Notes under the pieces: generated by a model
What the model was told of the DNA's origin: nothing
Seen by the model: the letters and a program-made list of their open reading frames with translations, nothing else
Database searches by the model: none
Program-made: the position numbers and the translations under genes
Assembly (NCBI GenBank): GCA_040506195.1
Contig: JBEVXH010000002.1
Coordinates: forward strand, 248,001-312,000
Direction: 5' to 3'
Length of the DNA: 64,000 nt
Source of the DNA: Thiodiazotropha sp040506195
GTDB taxonomy: Bacteria; Pseudomonadota; Gammaproteobacteria; Chromatiales; Chromatiaceae
In this document: positions 52,419-61,119 of the stretch, piece by piece
How positions within the stretch are numbered: the stretch's first letter is position 1
How the letters are laid out: each line of letters opens with the position of its first letter

Positions 52419-53285
52419 TCAAAGCGCTACGGACTGAGTACTGGATTCCCTGGCGATGACCTCTTCCAGCAGCTGCAGAAAATCGGATTCACTGTTGACC
52501 ATGGACAACTCCTGGGTCGTCACCGTATAGCCGTAATCACGGGCGATTGCCTCATAACGCGGTATCCGGGCGCGAAACAGGCGCGGAAAAACCCAGCGTG
52601 TGAAATCAAACGGATCGATTAGCGAAACATACTCCAACTCATTGATTTGCATATACTTGGCCAGGTAGTCGTCAAGAAACGCCTCACGATAATAAAGTGG
52701 TTTCGGATGTGACACGGAGCGTGCGATCAGTGCCGTTTCATCCTCCTCGGAAGCCTTGATGTAGAGAATCAGCGAGTACTCGGCGAGAAACTCCAGCAGA
52801 CCAGGTTCATCCAGTTCACACAGGCTGCCACCCACATCATTGATGAAATGTGAGTAGCCGTAGATCATGCGCGATTTACGTATGAAGCTTGGCACATCGT
52901 ACATGGCGGCGATCTCGGCCTGGCGATGCAGACTCTGTCGCCGCTTGAATTCGGTCAGCGGCATCCCTCCCAACTCCGGATTGCCCAGCATTCCGAGAAA
53001 GGTGGAGACCGGTTTAAGGTTATGGAAGGTGATATTGTTGCGGATGAATATAGAATCCGAGCGCAACAGATCACGCAGCAAAGGCACACTCATGGCCTGA
53101 TCCTTGATGCTATCGAGAATGGGTTCGTCTAGATAGCGGGTACCGATGCGGTAGTCTCCCGAATAGTGAAACCACTCCTTCCGTCTCAGTAGATTCGACA
53201 GGCGGGTCTTACCGACACCGGACATACCCAGCAGGGTCACGCATTTCCGATCCCAGGCACGAAATTGTTCAATACTCAATCTCAC
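52419..53285 (-). CDS. P-loop NTPase of unknown function in metA operon
   Basis: A 288-aa protein with a clear Walker A, G-M-S-G-V-G-K-T-R-L-S (residues about 18-28). Later features include L-I-L-Y-I-K-A-S-E-E-D-E (about 180) and conserved-looking Y-G-Y-S-H-F-I-N-D-V-G-G. I start at the GTG at 53285 because GGAGTGT lies 8 bases upstream; the longer frame extends a further 58 codons into the divergent promoter region without a ribosome site. The fold resembles small-molecule or adenylate-type kinases, but I do not recognise it. Its direct fusion to the metA transcript suggests a role in methionine/homoserine metabolism or its control. Confidence 0.7.
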   Translation of the reverse strand: MRLSIEQFRAWDRKCVTLLGMSGVGKTRLSNLLRRKEWFHYSGDYRIGTRYLDEPILDSIKDQAMSVPLLRDLLRSDSIFIRNNITFHNLKPVSTFLGMLGNPELGGMPLTEFKRRQSLHRQAEIAAMYDVPSFIRKSRMIYGYSHFINDVGGSLCELDEPGLLEFLAEYSLILYIKASEEDETALIARSVSHPKPLYYREAFLDDYLAKYMQINELEYVSLIDPFDFTRWVFPRLFRARIPRYEAIARDYGYTVTTQELSMVNSESDFLQLLEEVIARESSTQSVAL

Positions 53286-53492
53286 GATATCTACACTCCA
53301 ACTCACTGAGAGACCAATTCTACGGGCTAGCAGAGTGTTAGGAAAGTTACTATTCGCCCGAGAACCCTCAATACTGTCGACAAACATGGCATTGAATCTG
53401 AACATAGCTCCAGCTACAACCGGACCGGCTTGCTTGGTATGATGACTTTGGAACAACAATACAGGTATCAGCCAGTAATTGATTACAAGCAG

Positions 53493-54284
53493 ATGAATAT
53501 CAAAGACCTCTCAGTCATCCTGGTGGAACCCTCGCAGACCCAGCGAAAACTCATCGCCAAGCAACTCGCAGCACTGGGAATCAGCCATATCGAATTATTC
53601 AGCAACGGTAGCGACACGCTGCAGGCCCTGCCTACAAGTAAACCGGACGTCGTTATCAGCAGCCTCTATCTGCCGGACATGACCGGGACCGACCTTGTAT
53701 TTGAGATGCGTGACGATGAGGAACTCATGCAAACCGCATTTATGCTGATCTCCAGTGAAACCAGCCTTTCCTACCTGGATCCGATCCGCCAGGCCGGCGC
53801 CGTGGCAATACTGCCAAAGCCCTTCACCCACGACGACCTCTATCTGGCCATGCAGGCCACCCTGGACTATGTGGAGACACCCGATCTGGAACTGCACGAC
53901 ATCGACACCGAAAGCTTAAGAATTCTGATAGTCGATGACAGCGGTATGTCCCGTAAACATTTACGCCGCATTCTGGAGGCTATGGAAATCGAGAGCATTA
54001 CCGAGGCAGGCAATGGCGCCGAAGCCGCCAGCCTGATCGACCAACATTATTACGACCTGGTCATTTCGGATTACAACATGCCCGAAATGAATGGTCAGGA
54101 ATTGGTCGATCATATCCGTGATCAAAGCGGGCAACCCGGTCTCCCTATCCTCATGGTAACCAGTGAGTCCAATGAAAACCGACTGGCGGCAGTACAGAAA
54201 TCCGGTGTTTCAGCAATTTGTGACAAACCCTTCACAACAGAGTCCATACAGAGTTTGCTACAGCAGATTCTGTTGGACCTATAA
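53493..54284 (+). CDS. Tandem receiver protein with degenerate first receiver
   Basis: A 263-aa protein consisting only of two REC domains. REC1 (about 5-125) lacks the acidic pocket (V-E-P-S) and has Ser57 in the phosphoacceptor position (V-V-I-S-S-L-Y-L-P), so it is probably not phosphorylated; its K-P-F is kept. REC2 is canonical: I-L-I-V-D-D-S, V-I-S-D-Y-N-M-P and C-D-K-P-F. I choose the internal ATG because the longest frame runs through the divergent promoter; the start is uncertain. It is upstream of the RpfG/RpfC-like cluster and could be a phosphate sink or connector for its kinase. Confidence 0.8.
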   Translation: MNIKDLSVILVEPSQTQRKLIAKQLAALGISHIELFSNGSDTLQALPTSKPDVVISSLYLPDMTGTDLVFEMRDDEELMQTAFMLISSETSLSYLDPIRQAGAVAILPKPFTHDDLYLAMQATLDYVETPDLELHDIDTESLRILIVDDSGMSRKHLRRILEAMEIESITEAGNGAEAASLIDQHYYDLVISDYNMPEMNGQELVDHIRDQSGQPGLPILMVTSESNENRLAAVQKSGVSAICDKPFTTESIQSLLQQILLDL

Positions 54285-54732
54285 ACTTAAACACTCGCAT
54301 TAAATGATAAATTCATTTAACATTTCAGGAAGTTAATTCACCCCACACATAGATATACCATAGTGAATATCGTATGCAGCCATCCCACAAACTTACGTCA
54401 GCTGCCATAGCGCATAGATAGGGGTTGGCATGCCGACAAATCAAGGAAGAATCAAGCATTGAATATCGATGCCGTTAATGAGCTAGGGCCTGTTAACACT
54501 ATCCGATTAGCCCTGTAGTGTCTGAAAAAGCGCCAATCAAGGCGTATCCCAAGGGCTGGAGCTATCGGATTAGTGTTGACAGGCCCAAGTAAAGTGACCA
54601 CCAGAAATACTCAATAGTAGGTATGGCGGCCGGGAATCGCGCCGAATCCGCCAACAACCTCCACCGTTGGTCACAGATTGTGGTGTAGATGATCCTCGGA
54701 TCAAAACGAAAATCGGGCGAAACCTTGTCATT
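54285..54732. other. Intergenic region with MITE remnant and short repeat
   Basis: About 450 bp without a gene. It contains CATTTCAGGAAGTTAATTCA near 54320 (near-match at 46510) and the deleted family-1 copy at 54486-54586. The rest may hold the HD-GYP promoter; I cannot place hexamers reliably. Confidence 0.4.
54486..54586. mobile_element. MITE-like family-1 element, internally deleted copy
   Basis: A 101-bp derivative: left end GGGCCTGTTAACACTATCCG, right end CGGATTAGTGTTGACAGGCC. It keeps AAAAAGCGCCAATCAAGGCG from the left part of the full element but lacks the CACTTCC tandem units and the right interior. It lies in the gap before the HD-GYP gene. Confidence 0.75.
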
Positions 54733-55791
54733 ATGTCTAACGTACTTATCATCGATGATCAATCAATAACCAGAATGATATTACAGGAATTGGTTGGTTC
54801 CATAGATAAGGATATCACTTCAACCTGCTTTGCCGACCCTACCCAGGCGCTCGAATGGGCAAAATCTCATGATATCGATCTGGTTATCACGGATTACAAA
54901 ATGCCGCAGATGGATGGCATTGAGTTTATCAAGTGGATCAGGCGAATACCTCGCTGCAATGATGTTCCGGTGATGATCGTCACCTGTGTGGAGGATCAAT
55001 CGATTCGCTATCTTGCGCTGGAATCCGGTGCCAACGACTTTATCACCAAACCCATTGACCATACGGAGTGCCGCGCTCGTTGCCATAATATGCTCACCAT
55101 GAGTCTGCAGCGAAAACTGATAAAAAACAGGGCGTTGTTGTTGGAGCGGGAGATCCGTAAAACCACTCAGGAGCTGCATGACCGGGAGCAGGAGACCTTG
55201 ATGAGGCTGGCGAGGGCCGGGGAGTACCGGGATGAAGACACCGGAAACCATATCCTGCGCATATCCCGCTACTCAAAGCTGATTGCCCATTGTCTTGGCC
55301 TATCTCACGAACGATGTGATTTGATCGCCCAGTCCGCACCCATGCATGATATAGGTAAAATCGGCATACCTGACGCCATTCTACTGAAGCCTGGGCGATT
55401 AACCCCGGAAGAGTACAAAATCATGCAACGCCACACACTTGTAGGTTATGAGATTCTTAAAGACAGCCTCTCAAAGTACATTCAGATTGGAGCAGTTATT
55501 GCGCTCAATCACCACGAAAAATTCAATGGTGAGGGCTACCCGCACGGCTTGAAGGGCGATAGCATTCCTCTGGAGGCTCGTATCGTGGCCATCGCCGATG
55601 TGTTTGACGCCCTGGTAACCGACAGGCCATACAAAAAGAGCTGGCCTATGGAGAAGGCGATTGAGTATATTAGTGAGGAACGAGGCAAACACTTCGATCC
55701 GGACTGTGCCGAAGCCTTTCTCAGTGAACTACAGGAGGTGGAATTGATTCACCATGCATTAAAAGCCGCCCCTAGAAGGACCGATGCGTGA
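54733..55791 (+). CDS. RpfG-like REC-HD-GYP c-di-GMP phosphodiesterase
   Basis: A 352-aa response regulator with a c-di-GMP-hydrolysing output. REC (about 1-125): V-L-I-I-D-D-Q, V-I-T-D-Y-K-M-P, F-I-T-K-P-I. HD-GYP (about 160-345): H-D-I-G-K-I-G-I-P, H-T-L-V-G-Y-E-I-L, and H-H-E-K-F-N-G-E-G-Y-P-H-G-L with the GYP motif. I start at the ATG of M-S-N-V-L-I-I-D-D. The stop overlaps by 4 bp (GTGA) the start of the kinase-less RpfC-like gene, so they are translationally coupled. This RpfG-type phosphodiesterase is known from xanthomonad DSF signalling, but rpfF is not in this window. Confidence 0.88.
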   Translation: MSNVLIIDDQSITRMILQELVGSIDKDITSTCFADPTQALEWAKSHDIDLVITDYKMPQMDGIEFIKWIRRIPRCNDVPVMIVTCVEDQSIRYLALESGANDFITKPIDHTECRARCHNMLTMSLQRKLIKNRALLLEREIRKTTQELHDREQETLMRLARAGEYRDEDTGNHILRISRYSKLIAHCLGLSHERCDLIAQSAPMHDIGKIGIPDAILLKPGRLTPEEYKIMQRHTLVGYEILKDSLSKYIQIGAVIALNHHEKFNGEGYPHGLKGDSIPLEARIVAIADVFDALVTDRPYKKSWPMEKAIEYISEERGKHFDPDCAEAFLSELQEVELIHHALKAAPRRTDA

Positions 55792-57692
55792 GCATACCTG
55801 CGGAGAACAGCCCGCCATCACCGGCTGATCCATCCATGACGGGACGCCGATACCACGGTACCGCTTTTATCGTTAGCAGCATTGTGGTCTGCTATATGGT
55901 AAGTCAGTTTCTCTGGCTGGCACCGTCTGCAGACCAGTTGTCAACCATCACTCTGGCTGCTTATTACGCCATGATACGGATGATCCAGCTCATCACAATT
56001 CGTAAACCGTATCATCTCCCGCTGCATTTACATGGTCCGCTGGTCGTTTTTGATCAAATATACCTGGGTGTTATGACACTGTCCGGACTGCCCGTATACT
56101 TGACATTGCCACTGAGTGGATTACTGCTCTTTATGACGGGATCACTGGGTGTGAGTTATGTATTGATCACCATACCCGTATCTTTTGCCATTGTGCTCTA
56201 TTCCCTGATCGGCTTTTCTGGTTTTCAGCTGAATGCGCCGACTGCCGTCATCATATCACTGGCGACGGTTTTCACTGCCAGCTTCAAAATACTGCTGCCA
56301 CCATTCATCGCGGCAATAAGCAAATCCACCCCATCAGAAAAGCGCAATTCACAGGAGAACGAATCTCAGGAATCTGAGCAAGCACCACAACAGAATACAC
56401 GTTTTTCCTCTCCTATCATGGAGAAATCAGGGCTGCGTGTCCTGATAATATCAAATGACGATAATCGACTGTCATCAATAACCGACCACTTCAACGATTG
56501 GGGCTATGACTACACAATCAGCAGGAATTGCGTTCAGGCGCTCAGGCACATGCTGTCACGTTATCAGCTCAATAAATTCGTTTCCTACACAACTGTGATA
56601 GTTGATCAGCAGGGACTGGATCTCGATCCGATATCACTGGCGCAACTGATACAAGATGAACCCAGGCTGGCAGATACAAGACTGATCTGCTACAAGGCTC
56701 CCTCCGTCCTTCATCAGCAATCACATCAATTACTCCAAGCGGGGTATGCCGCACTCCTCGAAAGTCCCCTGAATAAAGCCCGGCTGTTCAGTGCGCTCCA
56801 CGGGGAGCAACAACAATACCTGGATTCCACCAACATTATCTGCCTCTCAGAACACAGAGCACACAAAAAGAGCAAACCAAAACAGGTAATTATCCTGCTT
56901 GCAGATTCCGCCTCTTCTGAAAGAACCACTCTTAGTAAAGCACTTATTCAGGCAGGCTATAAAGTGCATATGGTGGATGATGGCGATCAGGCGCTTGATG
57001 CACTTGAAGAAGAATCCATTGACCTTGCGATTGTCAATATCAACCTCTCAATTATGAGCGGCACCCAAGTACTCAAACTTCACCGCTTTACCACACCCTA
57101 TAAACAGTGGGTGCCATTTGTATTCTTGAGTAATGAAAACAATGCGGATACGTTACGGATCTGCCGTTCAATCGGAATACAGGCCTGCTTCTTCAAACCT
57201 GTGGTTACGACCGATTTGCTGGAGATGATTCCTACACTGCTCACCCAGCATCAATCAACAGATACAAACCTCAACCACATCATACCTGAAGAGAGCAATC
57301 TAACGCCTTTTCAAAACGCCAGCCTGCTGGATCATATGACACTTTTACGTCTGGAGCGGCTGGATAGCGGTATCGCATTCATTAATGACTTGGTCAAAAT
57401 TTTTGAGGCGGAAGGATTCGTAATACTACGCACCATGCGGCAAGCCTTGGATAGGAAACAATTTGGGCTATTTCTCGATCAAGCACAAATACTACTGGAC
57501 AGTGCCGGCCAACTTGGCGCATTTGCCCTGTATGAACTGAACCATAATGCGACCAGGTTACGGGCCTATGAATTCGAATATAGAGGTTATGAAGTATTGG
57601 AAGAAATAGAAAAAACCTTCAACCTCACCTTGCAAGCCTACTCCCATTATCTCTCTCAGCGTGCCGCGACGCTGAAAAAGGATCGCATTTAA
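55788..57692 (+). CDS. RpfC-like membrane protein lacking kinase domain, with mutated REC and HPt sites
   Basis: A 634-aa protein with an RpfC-like layout but no histidine kinase. About six transmembrane helices (25-175), then two REC-like domains (about 216-340, 365-485) and an HPt-like helix bundle (about 520-630). In REC2 the phosphoacceptor position is Asn417 (A-I-V-N-I-N), while Lys470 is kept. In REC1 an acidic residue remains at the phosphoacceptor position but the conserved Lys is replaced (L-E-S-P). The HPt histidine position is Gln567 (D-Q-A-Q-I-L-L). All expected phosphotransfer residues are thus lost or non-functional. GTG start, 4-bp overlap with the HD-GYP gene. It may be a membrane scaffold or ligand sensor that acts by protein contact. 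Confidence 0.8.
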   Translation: MSIPAENSPPSPADPSMTGRRYHGTAFIVSSIVVCYMVSQFLWLAPSADQLSTITLAAYYAMIRMIQLITIRKPYHLPLHLHGPLVVFDQIYLGVMTLSGLPVYLTLPLSGLLLFMTGSLGVSYVLITIPVSFAIVLYSLIGFSGFQLNAPTAVIISLATVFTASFKILLPPFIAAISKSTPSEKRNSQENESQESEQAPQQNTRFSSPIMEKSGLRVLIISNDDNRLSSITDHFNDWGYDYTISRNCVQALRHMLSRYQLNKFVSYTTVIVDQQGLDLDPISLAQLIQDEPRLADTRLICYKAPSVLHQQSHQLLQAGYAALLESPLNKARLFSALHGEQQQYLDSTNIICLSEHRAHKKSKPKQVIILLADSASSERTTLSKALIQAGYKVHMVDDGDQALDALEEESIDLAIVNINLSIMSGTQVLKLHRFTTPYKQWVPFVFLSNENNADTLRICRSIGIQACFFKPVVTTDLLEMIPTLLTQHQSTDTNLNHIIPEESNLTPFQNASLLDHMTLLRLERLDSGIAFINDLVKIFEAEGFVILRTMRQALDRKQFGLFLDQAQILLDSAGQLGAFALYELNHNATRLRAYEFEYRGYEVLEEIEKTFNLTLQAYSHYLSQRAATLKKDRI

Positions 57693-57719
57693 ATCTTGCA
57701 ACGCTGCTGTGGTCCATAG

Positions 57720-60221
57720 CTAAGGTTCCCTCTGTTGGAGATAGTGGTTCAGTGCCTGACAGGTCACGGAATAGGTCGAGGATATTCTTGCCAACATCTT
57801 TACCCCGCGGCTATGTAATTCCGACTGTTCGATACCTGACACGGCTGAGCACACCGTCTTGAGAGAGAAGGCCCCAATACCCGAGGCATTGTCTGCGATG
57901 GCATGGGCAGAATCCCGATATTGACTTAGATCTCCCTCCTCCAATGACTTTTGCATATTTATCAGCTGGGCATCACTGTCGCGTAAAAAGCTATCAGCCA
58001 TACTCTGCAGAAAATTTGGATCTTTACTCAGTTTTTCCAAATCTATCAGTGTCTTGTGATCCAGCACCTGAATATGCCTCACCGAATTGGCCGCTCGTAG
58101 AGGCTGATCCATCAATGTACCCGGTGGAATATCCATCATTTCTATGCCCAATACACGATTCACCATTTTAAGCAGGTGGGATGAACGGACCGGTTTAGTC
58201 AAATAGGCGCTGACACCAATCTCATCACACTGTTTAACGGCTTCCGTCGTTGCATTTGCTGTAAGAATCATGAATGGCATCTGTGCTTCATCCACATGCA
58301 TGACACGGTAGTGTTTTATGACATCAATGCCGCCGACATCAGGCATTTGCAGGTCTACTATAGCCAGATCATAGGTTTTTGTGTCCAATAGCGCTATCGC
58401 CTCCTCTCCATTGGAAGCCACATCAACGGTGTGTCCCTGCATTTCCAATATTTTTTTTACAACTTTCTGGTTGATCAGATTATCTTCCGCCACCAATATA
58501 CAAGAATGTGTGGATGCTCTCGGTGGCAATCCCTTATACACCATGGACTCGGCATCTGCTCCTTTTCGTATCTTGTGAAGCACATACATGAATGCATGGT
58601 GGAGCTTTTTGTGAGTGACTGGAGGTGACACGATGGCGGAACATTCATCACTATCGCTTGCCTTGATATCATCCCTTACACAGACTATAGAAAGTCTGTC
58701 CAGACTTTTTTCCGCCCTGATTGCGCTTATCAACTCATCAACAGCGAGACCTGTGTGGTTTTCGTCGATGATTGCCATATCAAATGGAGAGTCCAGCTTC
58801 ACCGCATTCAATAACTCAAGGAAGCCATCGGCAACACTAGTGCACACTTTTGTTATCATCTGCCGTTCCTGCAGATAATCGAGTACATGGTTCTCATTTG
58901 ACAATAAATTGGTAAACAGAAGCACTTTGACTTCATCGAGGCATATCTCATCATCTAACAGCTTCCCTGGCAGTGCGGGTAACACGAACCAGAAACGACT
59001 GCCTTCACCAGGTCGGCTTTCAACTCCGATTTCCCCTCCCAACAGCTCGACCAACTGTTTTGTAATCGTTGTCCCAAGTCCACTGCCGGAATTTTGAAGA
59101 ATTGTTGTCCCATCACATTGAGAGAAACGGTCAAATATCCACTGTTGCTGGGATTCCGAAATACCAACACCGGTATCGATCACCTCAAACAGCAGCCAGG
59201 AATCTCCTTCTTTAAGGTGCTCTCCCGCGGTTGGAGAGAGCCGCAGTGTCACACTCCCTTGTTCGGTAAACTTGATAGCATTATTTATAAGATTGATCAG
59301 TATCTGTCGCACCAGTTGCGGGTCTGTTCGAACCACAGGCGTTACGGCCATATCGATCCAACTGCTCAACTTAATCGATTTTGCATCCGCGCTAGGCTGC
59401 ATCATCGCCAGGACATCCTGAATAAGCCTTAAGATGTCGTGATCCTTGAGCAACACTTCCACCTTGCCTGCTTCGATTTTCGAAAAATCAAGAATATCCT
59501 CTATCAGATTCAACAGTGTCTCAGCTGATGCCTGAATGGTGCGCATAATCTCCCGTTGCTCGATTCCCATTGGCGTGCTCGCCAACAAATCGGTCATCCC
59601 GACAATACCGTTCAGAGGAGTACGGATTTCATGGCTCATGTTCGCCAGAAAACGGCTCTTTGCCGTGCTGGCGGCTTCAGCCCGCAACTTTTCTTGTTCC
59701 AGGCGTCTCAGCAGCAGTGTTACATACAGGGTGGTTATCAAAAGCCCGATCAACAGGCCGGCACTCATCAGCTTGCGCTGAAACCAGAATTCATTGTTCA
59801 TTATCACAATGCTGAATCCGACCAGACTAAGCCCGCTGGTCAGAACGAGTGCAGTCGTACCAAACCGAAAACCATTGCCCAAACTGATCCAGAGATAGAA
59901 GACATAGAGCATTGCCGCATATTCACCGCCTATCCACATTGACCAGCTGATCATCCCCACATCGAACAGCATGGTCAGTTGACGGCGTAATTGGTGGCGC
60001 TTTGGATCGATGGTAATCGCAATGAGAATACAAATTGCGACGAACAGGTATAGTGAAGCAATATTACGAACTTGGCGATAGAGGTCGTCGGGTGACATAA
60101 GGAGTTGCAATGCGAGGCAATAGACCAGCATCAAGATTGCAATCACGACACGCACAATCGACTGCTCCCACTCCCGGTCTGAGGCGGACTTCAGTCGATC
60201 AATTATAGTTTTGAGTTGCAT
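57720..60221 (-). CDS. RpfC-like hybrid sensor histidine kinase (TM-HK-REC-REC-HPt)
   Basis: An 833-aa hybrid kinase. About five to six transmembrane helices (20-170), HisKA with H197 in N-M-S-H-E-I-R-T-P-L-N-G, HATPase with N-L-I-N-N-A-I-K-F, D-T-G-V-G-I-S and G-S-G-L-G-T-T. REC1 is degenerate (conserved Lys replaced by Pro); REC2 is canonical (V-A-E-D-N, A-I-V-D-L-Q-M-P, L-T-K-P-V). HPt carries His773 (D-S-A-H-A-I-A-D-N-A). This is the RpfC arrangement, so it is the likely kinase for the HD-GYP protein at 54733. It is convergent with the kinase-less paralogue (27-bp gap). The two share the S-G-I/Q-L-G-A-F-A/S-L motif in HPt, consistent with duplication. Confidence 0.88.
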   Translation of the reverse strand: MQLKTIIDRLKSASDREWEQSIVRVVIAILMLVYCLALQLLMSPDDLYRQVRNIASLYLFVAICILIAITIDPKRHQLRRQLTMLFDVGMISWSMWIGGEYAAMLYVFYLWISLGNGFRFGTTALVLTSGLSLVGFSIVIMNNEFWFQRKLMSAGLLIGLLITTLYVTLLLRRLEQEKLRAEAASTAKSRFLANMSHEIRTPLNGIVGMTDLLASTPMGIEQREIMRTIQASAETLLNLIEDILDFSKIEAGKVEVLLKDHDILRLIQDVLAMMQPSADAKSIKLSSWIDMAVTPVVRTDPQLVRQILINLINNAIKFTEQGSVTLRLSPTAGEHLKEGDSWLLFEVIDTGVGISESQQQWIFDRFSQCDGTTILQNSGSGLGTTITKQLVELLGGEIGVESRPGEGSRFWFVLPALPGKLLDDEICLDEVKVLLFTNLLSNENHVLDYLQERQMITKVCTSVADGFLELLNAVKLDSPFDMAIIDENHTGLAVDELISAIRAEKSLDRLSIVCVRDDIKASDSDECSAIVSPPVTHKKLHHAFMYVLHKIRKGADAESMVYKGLPPRASTHSCILVAEDNLINQKVVKKILEMQGHTVDVASNGEEAIALLDTKTYDLAIVDLQMPDVGGIDVIKHYRVMHVDEAQMPFMILTANATTEAVKQCDEIGVSAYLTKPVRSSHLLKMVNRVLGIEMMDIPPGTLMDQPLRAANSVRHIQVLDHKTLIDLEKLSKDPNFLQSMADSFLRDSDAQLINMQKSLEEGDLSQYRDSAHAIADNASGIGAFSLKTVCSAVSGIEQSELHSRGVKMLARISSTYSVTCQALNHYLQQREP

Positions 60222-60428
60222 GACTATTACTGCATCCTGCTTAAGTGTTCTTCAAGCCCTGTGACAGTTATTCATTGCACCCTGAGAGAGAATCACAGGC
60301 ATTAATCATAATTTCATCATGGTCGATTACGTTTTCGCGCTGAGTTCCGTAGTAACCATGCGATAATCAGTTAACATTACCACATCAACCTATCGCACAG
60401 GCGACAGGTTCCCTGGCTATCGGGTATT

Positions 60429-60444
60429 AGGGCCTGTTAACACT
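60429..60444. mobile_element. Solitary family-1 terminal end
   Basis: AGGGCCTGTTAACACT matches the terminal inverted repeat of the full element at 24576, but no matching right end is nearby before 60791. It may mark one boundary of a deleted or composite insertion. Confidence 0.5.
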
Positions 60445-60485
60445 GCAAATAGTATAGTTACTAAAGCGAGGAAGAGTGTATGGGA

Positions 60486-60728
60486 TTATAATTTAACGTT
60501 TACAGGACTAAAGTTTATGGCTTGCTCGAATATAACGTAATGCTGCGGGTCTTCCATGCCTGCTTTTGATCCCCCTGCACCCGTACTCTGTTCGACGGTT
60601 TTTCTTGCAACGATAGTCAAAGCATCCGGGACGAGTTCCATCTTTATCTCTTCGAATTCGAAAAGCGACCGATATTGCCTGAGGAGTGCATTATCGCACC
60701 GCTTTCTTCGAACCTGCTGGAATGATGC
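60486..60728 (-). pseudogene. ClpX C-terminal-domain remnant
   Basis: An 80-codon open stretch with no start codon (in-frame TGA upstream). Its core reads N-A-L-L-R-Q-Y-R-S-L-F-E-F-E, then P-D-A-L-T-I-V-A-R-K-T and S-T-G-A-G-G. This follows the ClpX C-terminal small domain (N-A-L-x-K-Q-Y-x-x-L-F-x-x-E-x-V ... A-L-x-A-I-A-x-K-A-x-x-x-x-T-G-A-R-G). The downstream half (E-D-P-Q-H-Y-V-I-F) no longer resembles ClpX. It lies between family-1 element ends at 60429 and 60791, so it may have been carried or stranded by them. Confidence 0.6.
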
Positions 60729-60790
60729 TCAATTGTAAACCATCACCTGCAATGATGGTTTATACAGATGAAAACTGATCTAGTTTGGTT

Positions 60791-61070
60791 GCGCCTGTTA
60801 ACACTCATCCGATTAGCCCTGTTGTGTCTGAAAAAGCGCCAATCAAGGCGTACCCCAAGGGCACTTCCTTCGGGCGCACCCCAAGGGCACTTCCTTCGGG
60901 CGCACCCCAAGGGCACTTCCTTCGGGCGGAACTCGAAGGGCTGGGGCTGTTTTCGCCCCCAGCCACGTTATCATTCGCTCATGTAGAATGACTACACCTC
61001 GCTCATTCTGCCTTCCTGGGCACAAAAACAGCTCCAGCAGGGTGTATTGGGTTAGTGTTATCAGGCCCTG
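60791..61070. mobile_element. MITE-like family-1 element, full copy 2
   Basis: A 280-bp element: left end GCCTGTTAACACTCATCCG, right end GGGTTAGTGTTATCAGGCCC. It contains three tandem units with CACCCCAAGGGCACTTCC and shares the segment GTTATCATTCGCTCATGTAG with copy 1. Its right end stops about 50 bp from the RND adaptor stop. Confidence 0.8.
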
Positions 61071-61119
61071 GAATCTTTCTGCTGATTTAGCGGCAGATGA
61101 AAGCGCTAGTATGGAAGTA

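Larger units (their letters stand above)
60222..61119. other. Repeat-rich gap with gene remnant
   Basis: About 900 bp without an intact gene. From left: promoter side of the RpfC-like gene, a solitary family-1 end at 60429, a clpX-like remnant on the minus strand (60486-60728), and a full family-1 element at 60791-61070. The order suggests past insertion and deletion events in this gap. Confidence 0.5.

Noticed and set aside
60556..60738. 60-aa plus-strand frame in the 60222-61119 gap
   Set aside because: It is antisense to the clpX-like remnant, which explains the open reading.
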